Assembly (NCBI GenBank): GCA_032768795.1
Contig: CP136490.1
Span: 7,378,001-7,442,000, forward strand
Reading direction: 5' to 3'
Source: Tremella fuciformis
Taxonomy: Eukaryota > Basidiomycota > Tremellomycetes > Tremellales > Tremellaceae
DNA length: 64,000 nucleotides
The position numbers were made by a program, and so were the translations under genes. Positions 19,946-29,929 of the stretch are shown here, in pieces. Position 1 is the first letter of the stretch, and each line of letters begins with the position of its first letter. The notes under the pieces were generated by a model. It did no database searches. It was not told where the DNA came from and worked only from the letters and a program-made list of their open reading frames with translations.

Positions 19946-22334
19946 ATGCGGATGGAAGTTCAGGAAGTCTGTCTGGCCGGAAATGAGGCAGACTCGTCCC
20001 TGCGCCTGCCCCTCAGCTTTCCCAACGACATCTTGCCAAACCCACTGGACTGGAAGGTGCTTACGCTTGTCCGGGTCAAGTAGGTTCCGAACTTCTCGAG
20101 TCGTGAAGACTCACGATAGACCAACATGGATCCAGGGAGAAGTGTACTCGTCGCTATCTGGCCATCCCCGCCTTATTTCTTCTCTTCTATTGTTCAAGTC
20201 ACCCGACAAATGGGACGAGACCATTGCCGTGTACCCGGCTGGTTCCCTAGGGGTCAATGCCAACCTTGTCGTTGATGCTGGGAAGCGCGAGGTACAAGCG
20301 AACATCCGCAGTGCGACGCCTGGTGGCAAAGGCAAAGCTGTCATCGTGTGCGTCAGAGCGTCAGGGGCAACACAGGAGAGAGCTGTGGTCGCCAAAGCCG
20401 TGGAGGCGGCGCGAAAGCTACTTGGAGGTCGACCGCATCAGGGCGGCGGCAATGACTTTTGGGACGAGCTTGGGGTATGCACTTGGGAGAGCTTCCGCGA
20501 GGGTAAGTCAGGCGGTCTTTTGGCGTGTTCGCAAGCTGATGGGCAGGAGACGAAAGAACCAGGCCGTCCAAGGATATGCTGCTCGGATTGGTTCCCGACT
20601 TGCCCATCAAGTCCTTCCTGATTGACGACGGGTGGCAGGACACACGGACCATCCGACTTTCCCGGGGGGAAAAGAAAGTCCTATACTCTTTCGAAGGCTG
20701 GGACGGCATGGGAGCGCCCATGCACGACGTCGTCTCGTCGCTGAAGAAGAAAGGAGTAGAAGAAGTGGGAGTGTGGTTGACCCTCCAGGGGTATTGGTGT
20801 GGGATTCATCCCGACAGCCCACTCATCAAGAAGTACGATTGCCAAGCCCACCCGAGTGCCGCCCGGGGTCAGCCGAGAGGCGGAGTAAACGTGCCACTGG
20901 AGAAGGGAGATTGGGAGCAATGGCTGCCGAGCTTGGACAAGGCAGGGCAGTTCTGGGAAGACTGGTTTACCGAGATGAAGAGCTGGGGCGTCGGGTTTCT
21001 CAAAGTGACAGCAGCCCATTGACGGTCAATGGGAGAGTGCTGAATGAAGGTCGACAATCAAGCCCATTACGATGCCATAACCGGCCCTCAGGCTGCTGCG
21101 ATCCACCAGGCCATGTGGTCCGGAATGCTTGCAGCGTTTGAGAAAGTGTGGGACGGCGACATGTCACGCCTAATCATGTGCATGTCCCACAATGAGCGCA
21201 TGCTCAACGGTGCAGGTGGTCTAGACTTCGATCGCCCGCCTGGGAACCTCGTCTTCCGGTGAGCTCTTAGCTATACCCCATTGTTTGTGGTGATACTCAG
21301 CAATAGCAATTCGGACGACTTCAACATGTCGTTTGGCAACAAGCACACGCATTTTGTTCATTGGAATCTTCATATGTCGATCCTCACGTCCCACTTGTCC
21401 TTGGTACAAGATTACGATATGTTCTCGACAAATCCAGAAGAGCGATGGCCGCTGTACAACGCACTCCTGCGCTCTCTGTCGCCAGGTCCAATCCTCCTCT
21501 CCGATGCCCACGGTGTCCAATCTGATCGCGCTTTACTGGGCCGTATGACAGCAAAGGACAAAAGTGGGCGGGTCAAAGTTGTCAGGACTAGTACGGCTGC
21601 GACTGCTCTGGCGGGCAGGTGGTTCTGGGACAACTTGCAGGGTTCAGAGGACGGGCCAGCGTTAGTCGGGGGCGCGAGCTTGCTTCAGGCCAAGGGGGCG
21701 CTGCTTGGCGTGTGGAATGGCCGCGACGCGGACTCGGACGCTCGGGCAATCGACCACATCGGTGCCCAGGACGTTGCGGATGTGTTGAGCACGAGCGAAG
21801 GAGAGGAGGGAGAGTACGCATTGTACACTCTCGGTCTCTCAAAGGAGAACGGCCGAAAAGTCTCGCTTGTGGACTTGGCAAAAGACGAAGGGAAGGGCAT
21901 GACAATGGAGCTGGAGCTCAATAAAGGGGAATGCGAGTTAGTCATCGTTGCCAAGGTCTGGCATTTGCCAGGAAAAAAGGTTGCTTTGCTCGGCATGCTG
22001 GACAAGCTCGCCCCGCTTGCCGGTATTGAGGTTGTGGGTGTGCAGCATGGTGAGCAGATTCTGGGATAACGATACGTCGCACTGATGCATAGATGAGCTT
22101 GTCGTCAAGGTCACTTATGAGACCGAGCAGCTGTCCGTTCTCGTCTTTGCCGACGAGAGTATGACTACAGACAGTTTCAGCGTCTCAGTAGATGGCCAAT
22201 CGAGGACGCTGGACGAAGAGAAGCATACAACTTTACCCTTCGGTGCCAGGCTGTACTCTGTGGCTGTTGGTGGAAGCGGTTGCCTGTCTAAGGGCGATAT
22301 GGGCGCGTACGAAGTGCGCTGGAAGATCATGTAG
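19946..22334 (+). CDS. Raffinose synthase / Sip1-type glycoside hydrolase family 36 protein
   Basis: Proteins of this family are alpha-galactosidases or galactosyltransferases with a TIM barrel. The start MRMEVQEVCLAGNEADSS leads to SFPNDILPNPLDWKVLTLV. The barrel begins FWDELGVCTWESF, then LPIKSFLIDDGWQDT with the DDGWQ motif, VGVWLTLQGYWCGIHPDSP, and KVDNQAHYD, formed by removing a 46-base intron at about 21005-21049; its Asp is the expected nucleophile. Further on are RLIMCMSHNERML, RNSNSDDFN and DYDMFSTNPE. The C-terminal region (ALLGVWNGRD to VAVGGSGCLSKGDMGAYEVR) is the beta domain. Gene context gives no substrate; plants use related proteins on raffinose-family sugars, and fungal members are poorly known. 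Exon borders near 20150-20215 are uncertain. Confidence 0.85.
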
Positions 22335-22494
22335 ACGAGGACGATGGCAGACACTACCATGGCGAAATGGAAGATGCAAAAGAAGTCAGGCACGCTGCAA
22401 CCGAACTTGTCGCCAGTTCGTCCTCGCTGACCGTTCGTTTTGGCTTCGTTTTGGCTTCGTACATCTGCGCAGAACGCTTGTAACAACTCTGAGC

Positions 22495-22974
22495 ATGAGT
22501 GAGCATCCCTGCGGCACCAGCTCGTCCACTGCGACATCTGCCTCGGCTAGTCTCGAGACCAACAACACACCTACCACACCCACACCGACCTCGCGGGCCG
22601 CCGAGCCCACATCAGCGCAGAGCAGCGCCATCGCCTACCTCTCCACCCTGCTCGACCGGCCCCTGCGCCTCACAGCCATCGACGGGCGGACGTTCATAGG
22701 GCCCCTCATCTGCGTCGACAAATCCAGCAACGTCGTCCTCTCGCCCGCCGAAGAGTTCCCGGCGCCGGTCCCCCCGGCCGACACGGAGGCGTGGCCCGCG
22801 CGCAGGCGACACGACGCGCTCTGGCCGAAGAGCGAGGCGTTTGACGGCCCGGCACTCGGGTGGGGCGGGAGGCCGTTGTCGATGATCCTGCTGGAGGGCG
22901 ATAAGATTGTCAAGGTCGAGGTGATGGATGAGCCTGGCGCGCGGGGGCAGGGGGAGGCGGATCGGTATACCTGA
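22495..22974 (+). CDS. LSM-domain protein, probable NatC auxiliary subunit (Naa38/Mak31-like)
   Basis: A 159-residue single-exon protein. After a Thr/Ser/Pro-rich leader of about 45 residues comes an Sm fold: LSTLLDRPLRLTAIDGRTF, GPLICVDKSSNVVLSPAEEF (Sm1), a loop of about 45 residues, then GRPLSMILLEGDKIVKVEV (Sm2). This order, with the long insertion between strands and the LEGDKIVKVEV ending, fits LSMD1/Naa38, the small subunit of the NatC N-terminal acetyltransferase, better than canonical Lsm proteins. A different LSM-like role cannot be excluded. Start chosen at the ATG just upstream of the Ser/Thr leader; the frame is open further up but there overlaps the 3' region of the GH36 gene. 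Confidence 0.72.
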   Translation: MSEHPCGTSSSTATSASASLETNNTPTTPTPTSRAAEPTSAQSSAIAYLSTLLDRPLRLTAIDGRTFIGPLICVDKSSNVVLSPAEEFPAPVPPADTEAWPARRRHDALWPKSEAFDGPALGWGGRPLSMILLEGDKIVKVEVMDEPGARGQGEADRYT

Positions 22975-23415
22975 GCGAAGCGCCGTTTGGGAGTTTGATG
23001 GCGGCTCTCGTTCCGCTACGACACGCCTGACGCGACGTTCGAGCACTCGCTCGACTACGTTGCGGATATTCGACGGCATGAGGACTCCCGCGGCCGATCA
23101 CCACGGTGAAGCCCTTCCCGGGAAGGACGAGGCCTGACTCCGAGAATCATCGCAACCGAGGGACGAGAAGCATTGCGCAGTGATGGATCGGAAGTGCCAG
23201 ACTCGGATGGCCCTCCAAGCTCTCCTCAAACAAATGACAAGCCGAATCGAACCCCCGCAACCGCGACCGCACGATGAGCATGCAACGGTTACCCGGAATT
23301 ATCACCGCAGATGGCAGCAGGCTTCGAGACAGATTCACATCAACACAGCAGAGGCATCTTCATTACCGGTTGCATGCGTCTTCTACGTGTCTCTCGACCT
23401 GCCGAAAACGAAAGA
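22975..23415. other. Convergent intergenic region
   Basis: The 441 bases lie between two stop codons facing each other (LSM protein and MFS transporter) and should hold both 3' UTRs and polyadenylation sites. I see no gene in it. Confidence 0.5.
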
Positions 23416-25345
23416 TCAATTCTTGGTTGCGCGGCTCGAGCGTTCCCTGATCTTGCCGCCCTTGAGGAAGAAGGCGTAGGGGATGGCCATGATGAGGCAC
23501 GAGACGAGCGCGAGGAAAAGGCCAGCGTACTGGAAGCCGAGGTTGTGCTAGGGATCAGCGACCGTGTCTTGCATCACACTGCGACGGATGCATCCGGAGC
23601 CATGAAGCAAGACTCACGAAGAGCTGAGTGATCCAGAGCGGCACAGTTGCCCCGATGCAACTCCGCATGAGCGTCTTGGCTGCAATGGCGGACGCCGCAT
23701 AGTCCGAATACGAGTCGACGATGTAGCTGTTGGCCGAGACGTAGATGATGATCATGGAGAAGCCAAAGAGGACGCCGGCGGCGCACGGACCGACCCAGAT
23801 GATGCCGGGGTAGCTGGTGAACGCGAATATGAACAATGAGATGGGGAGGACGCTGCAGGTCAGCCCTGCTATCTCGACTGCTGCACGGTACCCGGAAACA
23901 GAAGGCAAACTCACATGGCGCCGAGCATCATTGGGTACAGGCGAGCTTCGGGAATGGGGCCGTTGCGGCACGCCTTACTGTACAGACGTTCTTGGATCGG
24001 CATGCACGCCATGGCGAGCATGATGCCGAGCTGCACTCATAAGCACCCGCTCTCAAACTTTAAGGAGATACGCACGATGATGGATACGAATGCCACGCCG
24101 ACCATACCAGAGTTCCAGCCTCGGATCTCGCCAAACGCGATGGGGAACGCAAAGAACAGGCCGTACAGCAGCGAGTAAACGAACGAAAGGTAGAACGACA
24201 TGCACAAGATGATCGGCTCGAGGAACATGAGCTCGAACGGCCTGGCGAGGCTGGCGCGCAGTCTTTGACCAAGCGGGACGTGGTGCAGGTCGTGTTTCGA
24301 CACATGGACTTTGGTGTGGTCGCGCTTGTTGAGACGAGCGGCTTTGCGGCGCAAGAGGACGGGCGCGAGGGTTTCGGGCATGAGGAGGGTCACGCCAAAT
24401 ACGACGCCGCAGAGGATGAACAGGACCCAGTAGATCCACCGCCACTGGCCGGTCTTGAGCGATATCCATCCTCCAAACAGGGGCCCTACGTCTCAGTCCG
24501 TCGTGCTTAGTACTGATGTGATGCTTACCCAGACAAGGACCCATGAATATGGTCGCGCTGAACACGGCCATGGGGATGCCCCGGTCGGCCGTGTCCCAAA
24601 TATCGGCAATAGACCCGCCGACATTGGTCATGGGTGCCGAGCTGGCGATGCCTGCGATCATGCGGCCGGCGAGCATGGTGGCGATGCCGTTGTTGTGAAT
24701 GCCGGCGAGGCACGAGGGGAGAGTGAAGATGAAGTAGAAGAAGAGCGAGATCGAGTAGACGACCTTACGACCAAGCACCTCGGACACTGCGGGTCAGCGG
24801 GTGTCACGTCGATATGGCGGTCATATGCCTCACGAGGGGCAAAGAGGAGTGGGCCTACGCCGAACCCGAGAACAAAGAGGCTAATGCTGAGGTAGATGGC
24901 CTCGTCGGACACGTGCAGCTCCTTGGCGGCGCCAGGTAAGTCGCCGGTGGGCATAGCGGACCCGAGCGCCACGGTCAGACAGAGACTCGAGCAGGCCAGT
25001 GTGACGCCCCTGGACTCATCAACCCAGCTCGTTGACATGTCGGGGCGGAGCGACTCACCACTTGCTCAGCTTTGACCATTCCTTCGGGTTCTCCCCGGCG
25101 CCTTGCTCGAACTCGACGACGATGACCTTCTCGCCGCCGCGCTCGGCGAGACCCGCATCGACGGGAGTCGCGTCGTTCAGAGTAGATGTCGTGGACGGTT
25201 CCGAGGAGGAGGAGGAGGCAAAGGGCGCAGCGGCGGCATCAGAGACCGCGTGCGGGCTCTCAATGTCCTCGTCCTCAAGGACGGCCTCTTGGCGATCCGA
25301 AAGGACCGGCGGCCTGCTCATGGACGCTTCGAGTGGTTCGATCAT
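23416..25345 (-). CDS. MFS transporter, DHA1-type (drug/polyamine exporter family)
   Basis: A 12-TM major facilitator. A hydrophilic N-terminus of about 95 residues (MIEPLEASMSRPPVLS to NPKEWSKLSKW) precedes TM1 (VVTLACSSLCLTVALGSAM). Next come LSISLFVLGFGVGPLLFAP and the motif-A segment VSEVLGRKVVY, characteristic of DHA1 exporters. TM4-6 contain MLAGRMIAGIASSAPMTNVG with motif C-like glycines, then PLFGGWI...RWIYWVLFILCG. The central loop is Lys/Arg/His-rich, and the second half has MSFYLSFVYSLLYGLFFAFP, GVLFGFSMIIIYVSANSYIV and a final NLGFQYAGLFLALVSC helix, ending RSSRATKN. Seven or so short introns. DHA1 members export azoles, polyamines or other small molecules; the substrate cannot be read here. 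Confidence 0.88.
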
Positions 25346-26315
25346 GGTACTACGGGATACGGGATACGGGATACGGGTGATGGAGTGGATGAGGGTGGGA
25401 GGTATAGACAGCGGAGCGAGGGGGTGGACCAGTGGCCAGTGGGCTCTGTCGTTCATATACCCAGCGGCTGGACGGTGCCACACCGAAGAAAAGGACGTCG
25501 AGATGTACGACGGCCGTAATTTTCCACTCAGGCACACGGCCGATCAGGTGCCGCCGATCTAAAATCCTTGTTTTCAGGAACGGCCCCGCAACTCGGCAGG
25601 CCTCGGCATCGCCCATCTTCGCTGTTCACCCCCTGTTGCCTCGGTTTGTGCTTCGATCGCTCCGTGTCCGCCTGCCTGCCTGTCGAGCGCGGCAGCGGTA
25701 GCGGCGGCGGCATGCATGAATGATCGGGTCAGGTGCGCGTTCAGGTCGGGTCGGTCATGACTAATTCTTAGCAGCGTGATGCAGGTCGTTCTTCTCCTCG
25801 CTGGATCCAGCCTGTCCGCGGCCGGACACTCGACTGCGTCTGATGAGCCATCGAGAATTACGGATGGCGGACCGTCGAGCCGGGGACACGACGTGGACCG
25901 CGGGCAAGCTCCTCCCAGTCGATGTGACACAAGCGACCGATGGCCTTTGTCGTTGATCGCGAGGGACATGCGGGGGACAATCCTTTACGTCCACGTTGCG
26001 CCCGCAATGGTCTTGGCAGTGCGACTTACGACATCAACTAGACCCGATTTGACGCAAGCACCTCTCGCAAGCCCTGTGAGCCGACTGGTGAAGCACTACT
26101 CTATGACATGCGGCCTGCGTCTCGCGCATTACGATGTATGTTATATACTGCCTTCTCCTGGCGGGTCGTCCGCCGACATTCTCTTCTTCTCCCGTGACGT
26201 CTCGCGCGTATGCAGAATGTGTCTAAGAACGTCCGTGTTTTGTGTATGTGTGTGTGTACCTCGTCTGCTCATATATGAGAGAACAATGTCCAAAAGCATG
26301 CGACAAATCCCTGAT
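25346..26315. promoter_or_regulatory. MFS transporter upstream region
   Basis: This 970-base gap precedes the transporter start and follows the stop of the next minus-strand gene. It contains tandem copies of a GGGATAC heptamer immediately before the ATG (25355-25379) and a short GT run near 26240-26258. No ORF here has protein-like sequence. The length is unusual for the compact part of this window and may hold upstream regulatory sites. Confidence 0.4.
25355..25379. repeat. GGGATAC heptamer repeat next to the MFS start codon
   Basis: Three and a half copies of the heptamer GGGATAC lie about ten bases upstream of the transporter ATG, so they are in its mRNA leader. The copy number may vary between strains. 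Confidence 0.7.
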
Positions 26316-27889
26316 TCAAGCCGCCGAAGGCCGCTTCAGCACAGTGGCCGGGTCGGCCACCTGTTCGCTGGGTCTTTGGGGCGGTTGTGAGCGGGATGGG
26401 ATGGATTGGGTGGATGGGATGCGGGAATGGTGTGGATAAGGACCGGGACTGAAATCTGTATCGTCAGCGAGAAATTGAGGGGCGGAACAGATCAACCGAC
26501 CTGGCTCGAAATTCGGCTGGCTGCCCATCCGTCGATGCCGCTCGTCAAAGGGTACCTGAAATCCTCCTCCTATCCTGGGAACGGTGTGGAAGAAGTCTCC
26601 GCTGGCATCCGGTCGTGCACCCAGCGGTTTGGGCATCTCGAGCTGAATCGGGCGTCCCTGATGAGGCGCGCCGCCCGCAGGAGGGTGCAGATACCGACTA
26701 GAGCCCATTGAAGTCATGGACAACGGCCGATGTGAGGGGCCCAAGTTGGAAGAGAAGGAGGGACGGGGGAGGTTGTTGGGCACGGGAAACCCGTGCATTG
26801 ACGGGTGGGGGGATGTGGTGCGCGAGTCGCCTGTCTGCGATCCACTGACGGAAGAAGGCGACGGTGCACGGTCGGAGCCGGGTCCAGATCCCGTCACGGC
26901 TTCGTTGCGCAGTCGGTCCACAGACGACTTGTGTCTAGCTTGCTGCTGCTCGCCAGAGCTGAACGACCCTTCGCGGTGCAGTCTCGTGTCAATGGGAGTC
27001 AACACTGGCTTGGCAGCCGGAGTGCTCTGTCCTGTGAAGGGCGGTGAATCGCCGGACGCAGTTGAAGGCGGCATTGGCGGAGAAGCCTCATGCGAGCCTG
27101 AGGAAGGGGTTGCAATGGGGTAGGTGGCGTAGTAGGAGGTTTGTCGGGAGTGTGAGGGATACTGGGAAGACGGCCTGCCAGCGGCGAGGACTGCTTTATC
27201 AGCGCACGCTGTGCGTGTTAAACTCATGACGTACGGGTGGAATATGAGCTGGCCCGCCGACCGCTCATCATATTGTTCGACTGCGACCGAGGGCGGATCG
27301 TCGACCCTGCATAACCCATCTCGCGCGGCGGTCTGCTGGTCAGCGGGGCGAGCAAAGCTCCCGGTGCTTGCACTCACGGAGGAGGCATCTTCTCCCCTCT
27401 ATTCCGCAGATTTCTGCGGAAAAGCCATATGAGAATCGCCAGAACGATCAATCCCACGACGCCACCGGCCACAATACCGCCGATCGCGCCCCCACTCAGA
27501 GTGGATTTTGAGGATGAGGTGGATGTGGTCGCATCGGCGAGAGAGGCGGATGTTGTACCCGACGCAGAGATAGAGCTCGATGTCGAGGCAGATGTCGAGG
27601 ATGCGGAAGCCGATGCCGATGCCGAGGCGGAAGCGGATGTGCTGGTGGATGCGGCCGATGTAGACCCCGCGGAGCTGGATGTTGATGCCGCAGCAGAGCT
27701 CGCAGCTGCCGAAGCGGAAGTGCTCGCGGCGGGGGCAGCTGAAGTCGAGGCTGCAGCAGTCGAGGTGGTGGACGCTGCGGCGGCTACTGTTGAGGTGGCC
27801 GCTTGGCTGGATGCAGCCACCTGGCTAGAGGTTGTCGCTGCCGCCGCAGCAGACGATGCCGCCGTTGACCCAGCGACCGAGGAAGACAT
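26316..27889 (-). CDS. Ser/Ala/Thr-rich single-span surface protein (Mid2-like architecture)
   Basis: The N-terminal 130 residues are almost only Ser, Ala and Thr (MSSSVAGSTAASSAA onward), a mucin-like stalk that would be heavily O-mannosylated. A single membrane segment follows (GGIVAGGVVGLIVLAILIWL), then FRRNLRNRGEK, a stop-transfer sequence. A middle exon gives PPREMGYAGSTIRPRSQSNN, and the last long exon is a Pro/Ser/His-rich tail with GFPVPNNLPRPSFSS, ending PATVLKRPSAA. Two introns (about 27330-27372 and 27184-27228), fixed by keeping the frame open. This layout matches wall-stress sensors of the Mid2/Wsc type and other fungal mucin-like membrane proteins. No classical signal peptide is visible, so topology is inferred from the stalk and basic flank. 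Confidence 0.7.
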
Positions 27890-29929
27890 GCTTGTCTAGA
27901 GTTGATGCGAGACGGCGATGCAGACGTGAAAAGGGCGGGTTGTTTGCAGGCTTGCAGGCGCTCTCAGGAATGAGCGTTGCGAGAGTCGCAAGTCGAGCTT
28001 CGCAACTACGCCCTGTCCACAACCCACGCAGCCTGTCCACAGACACACAGCCCACAAAAGACTGACGAGCCGGAGTCGCCGCTGAAGATCGGCGGTATCG
28101 ATGAGGATGAGAAGACGAGGATCGAGTGTGCACAGAGACTAGAGCTACAGTCGGCGAGGTCGACAAGGATTGGAGGGTATCAGATGCGGTGTTCCGCAGC
28201 GAGGTGGAGTCGAACGTGGACGAGGGAAAAGCGAGGTCGGTTGCGGCGTGGTGATGAGGTAGAGGCGATGACCTGCTGTTGTGGCTCCGATCAGCGCTGG
28301 ATCTTTCGTGAGGGAAGAGGTGTGTGTTGATGCGGATGACGGTGCGATGATGTCAAGACTTGTGGAGAGAGGGATGAATGGGGTCGGGGGAAGGAACGAG
28401 ATGAGACAAGGAATGGACGGAAGGGGAACCGGGCGAGAGGTCCATGCGCTGCAAACGGGAGTTGTGATGGGATGGTCGTAACAGACACGTGCCGCATATA
28501 CGACCGCGGAGCGCCGAGCCCAGAGGTGAGATGGGATGGTGCTGATGCGAGACCCGACGTCTTCCAAGCAGCCCGGTCAAGGCCAGATCCCAAAACCTCG
28601 TCGCCCGCCACTCCCTTGTTGTCTGGCTACCGGCGATGTCGCTCACCTGATGGATGGACCGTACGTAACCTCCTTCCTTTCAACACATTGTCGTTGTCGT
28701 GGGTCGGCTCTGCTCGTACCGTCAACGTCGAAGAAGAAGCAAAGAGTTGCGCAGAAAACAGTCGGTGAAAAGTGTTGTCTCTGAGCTGCAAGCTATGGCC
28801 GAGGGTCGTGGTTTGGAACTGTACAGTACGGCTACGGTACGGTACGGTGCGGCAGCTTGCACAGGATGACACAAACGGTGCGAAAGGGCGCTAAAGCCGG
28901 AGAGGGTGCAGGGAAGTCAGAGCAGGTTACGAACGGGGGGTTACAAACGAAGAAGGGGCAGGAGAGAGGCTACGGTGGAAAGAGCCAGGGTCAAGCCACC
29001 CGTGGTGGTGACCCGTACCCTGTACCTGGATCATGGAACCTCGTCTCTCTTTGCCTGCAGCTGCAGAGCTATCGCTTGGACGGTTGTCAGTTTTCCCAGA
29101 TCCTGCGATTTGCGCTACGCTCAAACACACGGGGCCCACGCAGACCCGTCCTCGAGATAGAGCAGCGTCGACCTGAGATTCTGAGATTTCCACCAGAAGA
29201 AACGGCCAGGGGCGACGAGGGGTGAGGGGGGTTCAACAGGACAGGCCTCTGCCCTGATTTGTTCATTCGCTGGGTCTAATAGTGGGCGCAGTCGGATGAC
29301 GTCGGGGGCAGCACCGTAGCATGCATCCCGGACAGAATGCAAGAAGACAGGAAGGCCACAGAGACGGGCATTATCTCGCGCGCGATAGGCGGGGGATCCG
29401 TGGCGATCGAGCAGTGTTATTGCCCCCCTTGATGCATGTCTCTCGTCTCCTGGATGGGAGATTCCCGCAGACCGGCCCCAGCAGCTTGCGAGCGTGCTGT
29501 GGACGCAGTTACTGCTGTCTGCGCTACTCGTAGTGATAAGCATGTGAGAAGCGCCGCGCTGCACAGCTTGGTCAAGTCCAGCCAGGGAAGGAGCGGGCCA
29601 GGGAATAGAAATGGAAACCTCGGGTACCTGCTCAAACCATGTCGGAACAGATCCCCCTCGCCCCACCACCACAGAACTTGTTGTCATTGCATCAATGATC
29701 TGCATAGACGCCAAGCATCGTCGCGAGCATTGTCAGGCTGTATGACCGATGACTGATGAACGCGGGTGACTACCTCGAGGCTCTCCTGCCCCTTGCCGAT
29801 CCCTCCAGCATGGAGCATCCTTTGTCGCCCCCGTCCCGCAAGTCCGTCACCCCGTCAGCGCGCACATCATAAACGTCAACGGATGTCGCTCTTCCTCCTG
29901 AAGTCGACCTTTCTCTTTGCCCCTTCACG
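27890..29929. promoter_or_regulatory. Large divergent intergenic region, surface protein / ALG12
   Basis: About 2 kb between two divergent start codons, the longest clearly regulatory gap in the window. Several open frames cross it (one of 197 codons at 29121-29714, minus) but all look like random reading of GC-rich DNA: no conserved motif, poor hydrophobic pattern, no splice-supported partners. A short TACGG-rich run lies near 28825-28853. Nothing else could be assigned. Confidence 0.4.

Noticed and set aside
25103..25519. Plus-strand frame with Arg/Gly-rich sequence
   Set aside because: It overlaps the N-terminal exon of the MFS gene on the other strand and has no independent support.
27429..27899. 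A 156-codon plus-strand frame rich in Ala, Asp, Glu and Val
   Set aside because: It is the complement of the Ser/Ala-rich stalk of the surface protein gene; the repeat-like codon use explains the open frame.
29121..29714. A 197-codon open frame on the minus strand in the large divergent gap
   Set aside because: No motif, no hydrophobic pattern, no splice partners; composition is what GC-rich noncoding DNA gives by chance.
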